Notes: generated by a model from the letters alone, not told the origin. Shown: positions 36,452 through 46,262, numbered from the stretch's first letter. The stretch: 64,000 nucleotides of DNA from CAZBSE01 sp964610385 (GCA_964610385.1 CAZSXW010000007.1:1-64000), one strand, 5' to 3'. Made by a program: numbers and translations.

Positions 36452-37288
36452 GTGGTTAAAATTAAAATTTTTATTGATTCAGGTAAACTTGAGGAAATAA
36501 AAAGAGCATATCAGTACGGGCTGCTTAATGGCGTAACAACAAATCCATCACTTATCAGAGCAGCAGTAGAGGAAATGAAAAAAAGTGGGGGTAATATTGA
36601 TATCAAAGAGTACATTAAAGATATTTTAACCCTGGCCAAGGGGTTGCCAGTAAGCCTAGAAGTCATTAGTACAGAATCTGACACAATGATAAAAGAAGGG
36701 CGAAAGCTGTTTGAAATTTTCAATCCAGTTGCAGGTAATGTTTATATCAAGATACCTATAAATCCTTCTCTTGAGAAGGATAGTAAAAACAACTTTGATG
36801 GACTAAAAGCCATTAAAACTCTATCAGATGAAAATATTCCCATAAACTGTACCCTGATTTTTACTCCTGAACAGGCATTACTTGCTGCTAAGGCTGGGGC
36901 GGCTTTTGTATCGCCTTTTGCTGGAAGGGTCGATGATTACCTGCGTTCCCAGAATAATATCTCATTTGGAAAAAATGATTACTTTCCTGCCGTTGGCATA
37001 GAGAAAGACGGCAATATCCTTGAAGACAACGGAATAGTCTCTGGAGTAGACCTTGTAGCCCAGATCAGGGAAATATTTGATAATTATAATATTACAAAGG
37101 TAAAAGTCCTGGCAGCAAGTATGAGAAATGCAAGACAGGTCAGGGAAGCCGCTCTTGCAGGTGCGGACATCGCTACTCTTCCCATGGTTGTGATAGAAGA
37201 GCTTCTCTCACACTACAAGACAAGGGAAGGAATGCAAAAGTTTACCGGGGATGTTGTGCCTGAATACAAAGCTCTTTTTAAAGATTAA
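36452..37288 (+). CDS. Transaldolase-like protein (TalC/fructose-6-phosphate aldolase group)
   Basis: 278 residues. 'FIDSGKLEEIKRAYQYGLLNGVTTNPSLI' is the class-defining start, and the Schiff-base Lys is K100 in VYIKIPI. Later 'INCTLIFTPEQALLAAKAGA' and 'VSPFAGRVDD' complete the barrel. Longer than minimal TalC (about 215-220) by an insertion near residues 105-125 and a longer C-terminus. Reaction: transfer or cleavage of a dihydroxyacetone unit in the pentose phosphate route. Start uncertain: GTG 36452 overlaps the best ribosome site (AAGAAGGTGG), so an ATT at 36461 is possible. Confidence 0.85.
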   Translation: MVKIKIFIDSGKLEEIKRAYQYGLLNGVTTNPSLIRAAVEEMKKSGGNIDIKEYIKDILTLAKGLPVSLEVISTESDTMIKEGRKLFEIFNPVAGNVYIKIPINPSLEKDSKNNFDGLKAIKTLSDENIPINCTLIFTPEQALLAAKAGAAFVSPFAGRVDDYLRSQNNISFGKNDYFPAVGIEKDGNILEDNGIVSGVDLVAQIREIFDNYNITKVKVLAASMRNARQVREAALAGADIATLPMVVIEELLSHYKTREGMQKFTGDVVPEYKALFKD

Positions 37289-37340
37289 AAATAATGGTCA
37301 GTAAAAACAATCAGTATAAAAGCCAGTAAGAATATATTAT

Positions 37341-38399
37341 CTACTTTATCCTTTTTACCAGTGCGCTGGTAAGCTCAAGGACTCTTCTGGCATCATTCTG
37401 ATCCATCGGACCCAGACCGCAGGCCGGCGTAATGATTATACTTTCCAATATCAGGTCACTGCTGATGCCTTTTTTATCAAATTCCTCCAGAATAGAAGTA
37501 AACTTTTTGTAGAGCTCGTCCTCGGAAATTCCCTCCCTGTATTCCGCGGAAGGAGTCACACCAAAGGCGAGAAAACCTCCATTTTGTAGGAATTTCTTTA
37601 TTTCTTCCGGGTAAAGCGTGAGCTTTTCTCCGAAACTATATGAATCGAAGCTAACGATTTCAACTCCTGATTCAAATATGATCTTCCAGTTAGTGTTGCC
37701 GCAGCAGTGTATCCCAAGCAGCAGATCTTTATTACGCTCCTTTATAAAATCGATCAGACTGCTTAAAAGAAAAGACACCTTTTCATCACTGACTGCAAGG
37801 TATGCCGAGCCCAGACCCCACAGGGAAGGCTCATCAAAAAAAAGTATCGGTATTTTACCGGCTTTTTTTATCTCTCCGGCCTGCCATAAGCCTTTCATAG
37901 CCAGTCCGATAGTTATGGCTTCGGCAATTTCATCATCAAAGATCATGGACTGCTTATCTTTTTTTGTCAGGGAAATCAAATAGGTAATCGGTCCGGTGAC
38001 CTGGACTTTGATAAAGGGATTATCCTTTTTCCTGCATTTTTCTATCATGGGGTAAAAACCCTTTAAATACTTGGGAGTTATCTTAAAATACTCATAACAG
38101 TCGTGCACTACATAATCGTAAAACTCAGCCAGGCTTTTTTCTCTGTCTTTTGTTTCATCGAAAAATGACTGTTTTTTCTGGTAATCTTCTATTACACAGG
38201 GCAGGTTCTCGCTGAACTGCAGGAACATATTCTCCCTCGGGTCTCTTTTTATAAGCTGGGGGATGTAAGGAATAACGGGACAGTACTTCATGATAAGCTC
38301 ACACGCCTCGTCAACGTCTGTAAAGGGCAAGCTTCCGATGCCGGTTACTCTTTGGTCTCTGCCAATCTCTTTTAAAATTTCATATGCTTTCTTATTCAT
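37341..38399 (-). CDS. MetE/UroD-like methyltransferase-fold protein
   Basis: 352 residues of the TIM-barrel group that includes cobalamin-independent methionine synthase and uroporphyrinogen decarboxylase. 'GIGSLPFTDVDEA' near the start. Zinc-site residues His231 and Cys232/233 in HCCGN and Cys327 in TPACGLG. 'TGPITY' lies in between. It probably moves a methyl group between a thiol and a corrinoid or folate, but no partner corrinoid protein is adjacent. Convergent with the transaldolase gene. Confidence 0.8.
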   Translation of the reverse strand: MNKKAYEILKEIGRDQRVTGIGSLPFTDVDEACELIMKYCPVIPYIPQLIKRDPRENMFLQFSENLPCVIEDYQKKQSFFDETKDREKSLAEFYDYVVHDCYEYFKITPKYLKGFYPMIEKCRKKDNPFIKVQVTGPITYLISLTKKDKQSMIFDDEIAEAITIGLAMKGLWQAGEIKKAGKIPILFFDEPSLWGLGSAYLAVSDEKVSFLLSSLIDFIKERNKDLLLGIHCCGNTNWKIIFESGVEIVSFDSYSFGEKLTLYPEEIKKFLQNGGFLAFGVTPSAEYREGISEDELYKKFTSILEEFDKKGISSDLILESIIITPACGLGPMDQNDARRVLELTSALVKRIK

Positions 38400-38509
38400 T
38401 GGGATATCTTTCTTTATTATTTGACCCCGATTGTTATTTTACCCCTTAGAAAAATACCGGGTGTCTTCATTCGGATTAGATGATTATAATACATATATGA
38501 TTATTTTTC

Positions 38510-38530
38510 TAAATCTATTCAATAGATTTA
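38510..38530. promoter_or_regulatory. Perfect 10-bp-arm palindrome, candidate operator
   Basis: TAAATCTATT (38510-38519), one central C, and its exact complement (38521-38530). It lies in the 231-bp divergent gap between the MetE-like and amidohydrolase genes. A TATAAT-like box is about 20 nt away at 38484-38490. Could bind a repressor for either gene. Confidence 0.35.
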
Positions 38531-38630
38531 TCCTTTCTATTAGAAGATTTTCCAAAATATATTTTTAAATAGCACCATGTATGATTAAGAATGAATACTT
38601 TAAATGTCTTAAAAAAGACTTTATAATAAA

Positions 38631-39815
38631 ATGATGAAAATGAGAAAAGCAGTTATATTGAACTTATTCTTTGTCTTTGTTTTAATAATCGGTATATTAT
38701 TATCAAGCTGTGGTTCACCTCTTTACCCCCAGAACCTGGGAGATTATTTGCATGACTTATTTACCGCAAATGAAATAACACTCGATGAAGTTGATTTCTT
38801 CGAACCTGAAGGCGACCTGTATCTTGCTTATGCTAAAATACTTAACCTTATTCCATCGTCATATCAGAGTGATGAAAGAATAACCGAAAAAACAGCCGAG
38901 GAGATTTCAGAACAGTTTCTTGCTGTCAAGGATTTGCTGCTCTTAGATGGACTTTATGGAAAGATTGATATGCACGAGCATTATCGGAAAGGTGGGAGTG
39001 TCGAAACGTTCCTGGATGCCGCTGGCTGCCTGGGCGTTTCCAGAGTTCTTTTTGTCCCCACTGCTTCAGGACCTGACAATAAAGGTTATGAGGATAACTG
39101 GGAATCATTGATGAAGGTAGTCCGGGAACAACCATATGGTGATAAGATCATTCCTTTCTGTACCATAGATGAAGCTGATCCTAATGCAGCTGAACTTGTC
39201 GAGCAGTATATCCAGGAAGGAGCAAAAGGACTAAAATTAATCGGAGGGCACCCTGAATTTTATGACGAGCCGCTTGATTCGGAGAATATGTACCGGGTTT
39301 ATGAAAAAGTCGCTGAATACGGAATTCCGATTTTACTGCACGGAAGTATTATCACTATTGATGGATTAAAGGAACAGCTGGATCAGGTCTATTCGGATTT
39401 CCCGGAAATAACTTTCATCCATGCTCATTATTGCTCGACTATAATGCAGGGGATTAATCTTGACCAGTGTGCCGAACTTTTGGATAGGCATCCTAATTTA
39501 TATACCGATCTTACAATGGGCGGCGGCATCAAGAGATATCACAAATATTTAAAGCAGGATCTAAAAAAAATAAAGGATTTTGTCATAGCTTATCAGGATA
39601 GAATCCTGTTTGGTTCAGATATTATTTTGAATGCATCCAAAGAGAAAGATTTGGAATGGATTTATAGCAGAATGTGGTGTGATATTGCCCTTCACGAGAG
39701 CGAAGAATATACCTGTGATTTCGGAGAAACGGAGTGGCTGCATAAAGGTTTTGATCTGGATAAAGAAGTCCTCAGGAAACTCTATTACGATAATCCGAAA
39801 AAAATTCTTGATTAG
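38631..39815 (+). CDS. Amidohydrolase-family lipoprotein
   Basis: 394 residues. Signal peptide with lipobox LLSSC (Cys27), so exported and lipid-anchored, which is unusual for this fold. The TIM-barrel metal site is visible: His115 and His117 (DMHEH), a third His in 'FIHAHYC' and the final Asp in 'ILFGSDI'. Related to amidohydrolase 2 (ACMSD/TIM-barrel hydrolase) proteins. Substrate unknown. Confidence 0.85.
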   Translation: MMKMRKAVILNLFFVFVLIIGILLSSCGSPLYPQNLGDYLHDLFTANEITLDEVDFFEPEGDLYLAYAKILNLIPSSYQSDERITEKTAEEISEQFLAVKDLLLLDGLYGKIDMHEHYRKGGSVETFLDAAGCLGVSRVLFVPTASGPDNKGYEDNWESLMKVVREQPYGDKIIPFCTIDEADPNAAELVEQYIQEGAKGLKLIGGHPEFYDEPLDSENMYRVYEKVAEYGIPILLHGSIITIDGLKEQLDQVYSDFPEITFIHAHYCSTIMQGINLDQCAELLDRHPNLYTDLTMGGGIKRYHKYLKQDLKKIKDFVIAYQDRILFGSDIILNASKEKDLEWIYSRMWCDIALHESEEYTCDFGETEWLHKGFDLDKEVLRKLYYDNPKKILD

Positions 39816-39989
39816 CCTGTAACTTGTAATTAAAAAAATATTTTAACTTACAGGAAAGCACCAAGCAGCATACAAATTTTTATTTGATTTCCTGAATCCT
39901 TGATAATAATCTATATAAATTATATTATTTTTAATCACTTGATCAGTATGGCTAATAGAGATACCTAGATATGTAAGATAGGAGTTAAG

Positions 39990-40712
39990 GTGAAAAGTTC
40001 AATTACAATTCGATTACTGGGTATTGGTGCCGTATTTATTTCGATTAAAAACAGAAATATCTTTTTTGATGCATTCAATGATTACAACCCTGCACCTAAA
40101 TTGAAGGAAGACGATATTCTACTCTTTTCTCATGATGATGGAGACCATTTTTCTCCTAAGAAACTGCTTCCTCATATTCTGCCCGAAAATACTATTATAG
40201 GTCCACCGAGTATTGCATATCCGTTACTTTCCTCGGGAAAAATTAGTCCGAAGCAGCTGCAGGTTCCGTATCCCCGGCAGATCCAGGATCCGATAACCGT
40301 AAATATTGATGATATTTCGATTTCTGTATTCAATACCGAGCACTTTGTCAACTGGAAGCCTGTACATATAAGCCTGCTTATAAAATATGCCGCTAAAAGT
40401 ATATATCTCTGTGGTGACAGTTATCTGACTCCGGAATTAAAAAAGTACCTGACCGGGATTGACTGTGTTATATATAACCTTGTAAAAGATGAAGTAGTAA
40501 AGGAAACAATGTCAAAGAGGGATGGACTATATCATCATATGAGCGAGCTGCTGCAGGTCCAGTATGAGTACAGACCTAAAAGAATAATATGCAGCCATCT
40601 GCTGAATTGTGATTGGACTATAGATGCACGGGATTTGAAGAATTTAATAAAACAGTCCGGAAAAGATAACATAATCGTCCCTCAATCTGAAAATGATGTG
40701 GTAAAGATTTAA
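39990..40712 (+). CDS. Metallo-beta-lactamase-fold hydrolase (UlaG-like)
   Basis: 240 residues. The metal-binding motif SHDDGDH has His48, Asp52 and His53. 'VFNTEHF' and 'YLCGDSYL' give the next ligands, and 'ICSHLLNCDW' is near the end. Cytoplasmic. The start is GTG with AGGAG (39980-39984). Substrate unknown. It stands between unrelated genes with its own leader. Confidence 0.82.
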   Translation: MKSSITIRLLGIGAVFISIKNRNIFFDAFNDYNPAPKLKEDDILLFSHDDGDHFSPKKLLPHILPENTIIGPPSIAYPLLSSGKISPKQLQVPYPRQIQDPITVNIDDISISVFNTEHFVNWKPVHISLLIKYAAKSIYLCGDSYLTPELKKYLTGIDCVIYNLVKDEVVKETMSKRDGLYHHMSELLQVQYEYRPKRIICSHLLNCDWTIDARDLKNLIKQSGKDNIIVPQSENDVVKI

Positions 40713-40773
40713 ATAAACAAATAAAATATATTAGTGAGAATATTTTTTATAACATAAGCTTAAATAATTTGTT

Positions 40774-41433
40774 ATGCTGCCCAGAGTAATAATGCACAAT
40801 GAGATAAGCGTTGATGGATCCATAAAGGGATTTGATGTTGATTTAGCGACTTATTACAGACTTGCCATTGGTTACAAGCCGGATGTAGTTCTGGTCGGTT
40901 CCGTTACGGCAAAAAGTGCAATCAACAAAGTATATCCGGAAAAGAAAGCAGATTTTAAAAAACCAAAGACTTCAAAAGATGATATAAGACCCTACTGGGT
41001 GGTACCGGACAGCAGCGGGACGCTTAAAGGTTTTCTTCACCTGTTTAGAAGATTTGATTATTCTAAAGATGTAATAATATTGGCTTCGGAAAAAACACCT
41101 TCTTCATATCTAAAATATTTGGAAGAAAGGGAATATGATTGTATAGTTGCGGGGGAAAAGCATATTGATTACCATAAGGCGCTTGAAATGCTGTCAGAGA
41201 GCTATAAAGTGAAGACAGTCCTGACCGACAGCGGAGGGATACTTAACAATATACTGATCGAACAGGGTCTTATTTCTGAAATAAGTATTATAATCTCGCC
41301 GGTTCTGGTCGGGATGAGAGGTGTGAGGTTGTTCAGGAGTCTGGGTTTATCCTCTTTACTAAAACTTAAACTAATTCAAAACAAAGTTCTGGATAACAAT
41401 TGCCTGCTGCTTGTCTACAAGGTATTAAAATGA
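40774..41433 (+). CDS. RibD C-terminal/dihydrofolate reductase-like protein
   Basis: 219 residues. 'RVIMHNEISVDGSIKG' is the start of the RibD_C fold. 'KPDVVLVGSVTAKSA' and 'VLTDSGGILNNILIEQGLISEISIIISPVLVG' follow the reductase pattern. It could be the NADPH reductase of riboflavin synthesis in a split form, or a related pterin/flavin reductase; no other rib gene is near. The ribosome site is not obvious. Confidence 0.8.
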   Translation: MLPRVIMHNEISVDGSIKGFDVDLATYYRLAIGYKPDVVLVGSVTAKSAINKVYPEKKADFKKPKTSKDDIRPYWVVPDSSGTLKGFLHLFRRFDYSKDVIILASEKTPSSYLKYLEEREYDCIVAGEKHIDYHKALEMLSESYKVKTVLTDSGGILNNILIEQGLISEISIIISPVLVGMRGVRLFRSLGLSSLLKLKLIQNKVLDNNCLLLVYKVLK

Positions 41434-41479
41434 TTGCGAATATCCAGGCGTCGATTAGAATTTTACCTGGCTGGAAGTT

Positions 41480-42703
41480 ATGTCCGAAGAAGTTCAAATC
41501 ACTATAATAGGCGGCGGAGTCATAGGCTGTGCAGTAGCTTATGAACTTTCCAGGGATTCCGACCTGGAAATTGTACTAGTCGAGAGAAACAGGCAGATAA
41601 ACGGCGAGAACCAGTCTTCCCGCAATTCAGGTGTGATTCATTCTGGGATTTATTATTCTCGAAAAACAGGTCCACTTAAGGCAAAGCTTTGCGTTGAAGG
41701 GAACAGGCTTCTTTACAGGTTTTGCCGTGAGCATAATATACCTTATAAAAAGACAGGAAAGCTTGTAGTGGCTACCGACCGGCTGGAAGAAGAATATCTT
41801 GCCGATATATATAAGACCGCTCTTGATAACCAGGTTCCGGAAGTCGAGATGATCAGCGGCAAAAAAGCTGTTGAATATGAACCAAATGTCAGGGCGGTTT
41901 CTGCTCTATATGTACCTACTACGGGAATAGTAGAACCTACCATCCTGGTTGATAGACTTTACCATATTGCAGAATCATGCGGGGTGATTTTTCTGGTAGG
42001 GAACGAAGCAGTGGAAATAAGGCCTCAGGGGAAGGGTATAAAGGTTAGAATAAAATCAGATACCGGCTTTGAAATATTTAAAACCAGGCTGCTTATCAAT
42101 GCGGCGGGACTTTATTCTGATGATATAGCACGCATGATAAATCCAGCAAGCCCGTATGTGATGGACCCGGTGGGGGGTGAATGGGGCAGGTTTTATAAAA
42201 ACAAAAGGGATGATATTTTTATGAGCGGATTAAGTGTCTACCCGGTTTCCTGCGGTTATCTACCTGATGGGGAAAAATTGAGGGTTGATTTTAAGGAATT
42301 CCAGAAACAGCTTAAACTGGGTAAGGTGCATAAATCTACCGGTGTTCACCTCACTCCTACTTTTGAGATTAAAGAAAATAAGTATACGGTAAGTGATACA
42401 GTAATTGTAGGTCCTGCCTATACCAGACCTAAAGACAGAGAGGATTACAGCCCTAAAAGAGAAGAAAGCTATTATCTCGATATGGTAAGGCCGTTTTTTC
42501 CGAATCTGAGATTGGAAGATCTGGGGCTTCAACAGGCCGGTATAAGAGCGAAATTAAAGGACCGCTATGATTTTGTAATTGAGAAGGATCCGTTGTTTTC
42601 CAATGTCATTAACCTGATCGGAATGGATTCGCCGGCTCTTTCTGCTTCACTGGCGGTAGCAAAATATGTGAAAGAAATATTAGGAAAGCAGATTTTAGGA
42701 TAA
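41480..42703 (+). CDS. L-2-hydroxyglutarate oxidase-like FAD enzyme (LhgO family)
   Basis: 407 residues of the DAO superfamily. FAD loop GGGVIG (11-16). The signature 'SSRNSGVIHSGIYY' after residue 47 is characteristic of LhgO-type proteins. 'LLINAAGLYSDDIARM' is the second FAD-contacting block. It oxidises L-2-hydroxyglutarate or a similar hydroxy acid and passes electrons to FAD. The start lies 47 nt after the reductase gene, possibly co-transcribed. Confidence 0.88.
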   Translation: MSEEVQITIIGGGVIGCAVAYELSRDSDLEIVLVERNRQINGENQSSRNSGVIHSGIYYSRKTGPLKAKLCVEGNRLLYRFCREHNIPYKKTGKLVVATDRLEEEYLADIYKTALDNQVPEVEMISGKKAVEYEPNVRAVSALYVPTTGIVEPTILVDRLYHIAESCGVIFLVGNEAVEIRPQGKGIKVRIKSDTGFEIFKTRLLINAAGLYSDDIARMINPASPYVMDPVGGEWGRFYKNKRDDIFMSGLSVYPVSCGYLPDGEKLRVDFKEFQKQLKLGKVHKSTGVHLTPTFEIKENKYTVSDTVIVGPAYTRPKDREDYSPKREESYYLDMVRPFFPNLRLEDLGLQQAGIRAKLKDRYDFVIEKDPLFSNVINLIGMDSPALSASLAVAKYVKEILGKQILG

Positions 42704-42799
42704 TTTTTTTTATTTTGTATTTTTTATGATAATATTTGCTGATGTAAAAGTTTTATTTTTTAAAAAGTTTCACCCAAGTAATATAAAAGGAGAATAGAA

Positions 42800-43252
42800 G
42801 TGGAAGAAGTCAGGAGATGTCAGGAATGCGGTAAAGTGCTTAAGGGCGATTCAACTGAGCCTTACTGCAAAGCATGTGACGAGAAGCTGGACAAGCAGTT
42901 TGATACTATTGAGGATAATATTATTATCTATAGGGAGGTTCTGGACAGTGAAATAGAGATCCTCAAGAAATTTGAGGATTCGGATATTGAAGACCTTTTT
43001 AAAAATGTGTATGAAAAGCTTTCAAAAGAAGAAGGCGGATTGAAACAGGAAAGCATAGCGGTATTAAACAAATTAAAGAAAACATTTGACCTGAAAGAAT
43101 CGGAGCTGGGAATACAAAAATTCACTGATTTAAAAGTCCCAAGAAAGTCAAAGAAAAAGAATAATTGCCCTGAGTGCAACAGAAAAATAAAACAGAGTTT
43201 TATTTTCTGCCCCTACTGTGGTTGTAAGTTGAAGGATGATTTAAAAAGCTGA
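42800..43252 (+). CDS. Double zinc-ribbon protein with helical middle
   Basis: 150 residues. An N-terminal zinc ribbon with Cys7/10/23/26 and a C-terminal one 'CPECNRK...CPYCGC'. A charged, probably coiled-coil region lies between. Start is GTG after AAAGGAG. Such proteins often bind nucleic acid or act as assembly adaptors. No closer family recognised. Confidence 0.75.
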   Translation: MEEVRRCQECGKVLKGDSTEPYCKACDEKLDKQFDTIEDNIIIYREVLDSEIEILKKFEDSDIEDLFKNVYEKLSKEEGGLKQESIAVLNKLKKTFDLKESELGIQKFTDLKVPRKSKKKNNCPECNRKIKQSFIFCPYCGCKLKDDLKS

Positions 43253-43339
43253 GATTTTTAAAATCCTTGATAAATAATCTTATAAATTGGAATCCTCTTT
43301 AATGGATTTTGACATCTATTTACAGGAGTCGAATTTCTC

Positions 43340-43367
43340 TTGACAATTGCCTTGCCTATAATATAAT
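43340..43367 (+). promoter_or_regulatory. Promoter of the MATE exporter gene
   Basis: TTGACA (43340-43345), 16-nt spacer, TATAAT (43362-43367): a consensus sigma-A promoter, about 115 nt before the start codon. Confidence 0.75.
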
Positions 43368-43484
43368 AGGTTACTTATTTACTGCGTTTCAGGATTATAA
43401 ATTTTTTTAAATCACATCCAGGTGTGTCTTATTTAATGCGTTTGATCTTATATGTGAATTCCTTAGGGGAGACTGATAGATATA

Positions 43485-44852
43485 ATGGAAGAGCAAAAGA
43501 AGCAAATCTTAAGTGAAAATTTAAGAGTACTGTTGTTCAAATTCTCTCTGCCTACAATAATCGGGATGGTAATAATAGCTCTTTATAATTTTGTCGATGC
43601 TATTTTTGTTGGCAATGTAATAGGACCGGATGCCATTGCTGGTCTTACATTAGTCCTGCCTGTAAACATTTTCATTGTAGCCCTGGGTCTTCTTACCGGA
43701 GTAGGAGCAGCTTCAATAGTATCCCGTTCACTGGGTAAGGGTGATATAGAAAGGGCCGTAGTGGCCGGCGGCGACAGCATGGTACTAAATACGATTTTAA
43801 ATGTCATAACAATTATACCCATCTATATTTTTTCCGAGAAGATACTTATATTTATAGGTGCTTCCAGTGAAGTGTTACCCTATGCCAGGGATTATCTTAA
43901 CGTAATGCTTCTGGGATTCGTGTTTTTATCCTTTTCTGTTAATGGTACCAACCTGATCAGGGCAGAAGGAAGGCCCAGGGCTTCGATGTATGAGATGCTG
44001 ATAGGGTCGATCCTGAATATAATTCTTGACTATTTGTTTATTGTCATCTTCGGATGGGGAGTCAAGGGTGCAGCGATTGCCACGGTCATAAGCCATATAG
44101 CAAGTTCCGTTTATATTTTTGCATTTTTTATCTCGAAGAGCAGCATATTCAGTATAAAGCTTAAAATGTTTAGAATAAATAAATTAATATCCCGCCGGAT
44201 CCTGGCCATCGGGATACCTTCATTTCTGATGGAAATAGTGGGCAGTATTATGTTTCTGCTTTTCATAAGGATCGTTCGCCAGTACGGCGGGGATGTATAT
44301 ATTGCAATAACCGGCATAGGTATCAGGATCATTGATCTTATATTTATGCCGATTTTAGGCATAAGCCAGGGCCTGTCTCCTCTGATAGGATTTAATTATG
44401 GCGCAAGACTATACCCCAGAGTCAAAAAAGTTCTGGGAGAAGCATTTGTCTGGACATCTATTGTGACTGTATTTGGTTTCATTATAATGGTCATCTTCCC
44501 TGAATCACTGATAAGTATATTTACCAGTGATACAAGTGTGATAGAAAAGGGTGCATTCCCATTGAGGTTGATAGCGATGTTCGCGCCTTTATGGAGTTTT
44601 CCTATACTTGGAGGCACATTCTTTCAGGCTATTGGAAAGCCCAGGCCTTCGCTTGTTATAAATCTTTCGAGGGACCTGCTTTTCTTTATTCCAGCCATTA
44701 TCATAATGCCGAGGTTATTTGGTCTTATCGGCGTATGGGCTTCCTGGCCGTTTACCGATCTCTCCAGTTTTATCATAACCACTATATTTCTGGTCAGGGA
44801 AATAAGAATAATAAACAGGAATATAGAATCTGGGAAAGTGAATGTGGCTTAA
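43485..44852 (+). CDS. MATE-family efflux transporter
   Basis: 455 residues with 12 predicted membrane segments in two homologous halves. The start 'RVLLFKFSLPTIIGMVIIALYNFVDAIFVGN' is typical of the NorM/DinF group. It exports drugs or cationic compounds against a Na+ or H+ gradient. Monocistronic, with a consensus promoter at 43340. Confidence 0.93.
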   Translation: MEEQKKQILSENLRVLLFKFSLPTIIGMVIIALYNFVDAIFVGNVIGPDAIAGLTLVLPVNIFIVALGLLTGVGAASIVSRSLGKGDIERAVVAGGDSMVLNTILNVITIIPIYIFSEKILIFIGASSEVLPYARDYLNVMLLGFVFLSFSVNGTNLIRAEGRPRASMYEMLIGSILNIILDYLFIVIFGWGVKGAAIATVISHIASSVYIFAFFISKSSIFSIKLKMFRINKLISRRILAIGIPSFLMEIVGSIMFLLFIRIVRQYGGDVYIAITGIGIRIIDLIFMPILGISQGLSPLIGFNYGARLYPRVKKVLGEAFVWTSIVTVFGFIIMVIFPESLISIFTSDTSVIEKGAFPLRLIAMFAPLWSFPILGGTFFQAIGKPRPSLVINLSRDLLFFIPAIIIMPRLFGLIGVWASWPFTDLSSFIITTIFLVREIRIINRNIESGKVNVA

Positions 44853-44960
44853 GTCATATGTTTGGTTCCAGAACGTGCATATTTCAATAGGAACACGAAT
44901 TTTAATCAAGTATAAAGTTGTAATATCACCATATGTAAATATGTTATAATATTTGATTGC

Positions 44961-45052
44961 GGAGAGATGGCTGAGCGGTTTAAGGCGCACGCTTGGAAAG
45001 CGTGTAAGCGGCGTAAGCTGCTTCGAGGGTTCAAATCCCTCTCTCTCCGCCA
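44961..45052 (+). tRNA. tRNA-Ser(GGA)
   Basis: Acceptor stem GGAGAGA/TCTCTCC, discriminator G, encoded CCA. Anticodon loop TTGGAAA gives GGA (codons UCC/UCU). Long variable arm. TATAAT at 44945-44950 is well placed as -10 box. It is followed at once by the structured repeat copy S2. Confidence 0.96.
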
Positions 45053-45218
45053 TAGAGTTGCTGAAGCTCGTAAATTTAGTGGATTTTAATTGTGTAAAAT
45101 ATGCCACAAATGCATATTTTACGGGATTTGAAAAGACGGACTGAGTGTTAACGAGGGAGTCTGCGGCTACGTGAGCGAGCGAAGCGAGACGAAAGACCAA
45201 ATCCCTCTCTCTCCGCCA
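45053..45218 (+). repeat. tRNA-3'-end-associated structured element, copy S2 (after tRNA-Ser GGA)
   Basis: 166 nt. Hairpin GTAAAATATG (45094-45103) with CATATTTTAC (45113-45122), then GGGATTTG (45123-45130), exactly complementary to CAAATCCC (45198-45205). Positions 45198-45218 repeat tRNA positions 45032-45052 exactly. Where copy S1 has a C-G pair, here both arms changed to T-A, following the host tRNA sequence. The core GACGGACTGA / GGAGTCTGCGG / ACGTGAGCGAGCGAAGCGAGACGAAAGA is shared with the other copies. Confidence 0.85.
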
Positions 45219-45341
45219 TAGAATTAATTAATAAAAATAATTTATACTTTTTTTAGAATTATTATGGTATACTATATAAGTTAATGCTTATAGTCTTATA
45301 TAGATTTGAGGTTCGAGTAATATGAAAATGAGGTGAGAGAA

Positions 45342-46259
45342 GTGTATTCAATAGAAGTCAGGGATTTGACCAAGAAATTTAACGGGTTTACGGCAGTAAA
45401 CAAAATATCTTTTATGGTAAAAAGTGGAGAACTATTTGGACTGCTTGGTCCAAACGGTGCAGGTAAAACAACAACTATCAGGATGCTTACCGGGATTTTT
45501 AAACCCACAGGCGGTACCGCACTGGTAGGGGGATATGATATTCAAAAAAAACCATTGGAAGCCAAGCAGCTAATGGGAATAGTCCCGGAAATGGCAAATG
45601 CATATGTGGATCTTTCCGCTCTGAATAATTTACTGCTTATGGGAGAACTGTACGGTATAGGAAAAAGAGAAAGGGTAAAGAAGGCCGAGGAATTATTAAA
45701 ACTATTTGGATTATATGAGCGAAGAAATAATAAGGTCAAGACTTTTTCCAAGGGAATGAAACAGCGAATGATAGTAGCTATGGGGCTTATGAACGATCCT
45801 AAAATACTGTTTTTAGATGAACCTACTGCCGGGCTGGATGTAGAAAGTGTCAGGTTGATCAGGAAGCTTATAAAAGAGTTCAACAGCAGGGATATTACCG
45901 TAATTTTGACTACCCATAATATTGAAGAAGCCAATCAACTCTGCGATAGAGTGGCAATTATGAATCATGGGAAAATCGTAGCTATTGATTCACCGGAGAA
46001 ACTAAGAAATACTTTTCAGAATGCTGCTTCGATAGAAATAGCTTTCGATAAGGAAGTAAGGTTAGAGGAGCTATCATTGGGAGATACAGTCATGGGTATA
46101 AAAAAGGTAGGGGACAAGATAAAATTTTATGGGAAAAGTACAGGGGAAATCATCCCTAGGCTGGTAGAATATTCTCGAATCTCCGGCAATAAAATAATAT
46201 CTCTTAATACATTAGCACCTAACCTTGAAGATGTATTTGTAAATCTTACAAAGGAGTAA
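45342..46259 (+). CDS. ABC-2-type exporter ATP-binding protein
   Basis: 305 residues from GTG 45342, which is preceded by GAGGTGA at a proper distance (the frame opens at GTG 45333 without a site). Walker A GPNGAGKTT near residue 36, signature-like FSKGMKQR, Walker B LFLDEP and switch 'LTTHNIEEA'. The C-terminal extension is typical of drug/antibiotic or Na+ exporters. Its stop lies 3 nt before the permease gene. Confidence 0.92.
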   Translation: MYSIEVRDLTKKFNGFTAVNKISFMVKSGELFGLLGPNGAGKTTTIRMLTGIFKPTGGTALVGGYDIQKKPLEAKQLMGIVPEMANAYVDLSALNNLLLMGELYGIGKRERVKKAEELLKLFGLYERRNNKVKTFSKGMKQRMIVAMGLMNDPKILFLDEPTAGLDVESVRLIRKLIKEFNSRDITVILTTHNIEEANQLCDRVAIMNHGKIVAIDSPEKLRNTFQNAASIEIAFDKEVRLEELSLGDTVMGIKKVGDKIKFYGKSTGEIIPRLVEYSRISGNKIISLNTLAPNLEDVFVNLTKE

Positions 46260-46262
46260 AAA

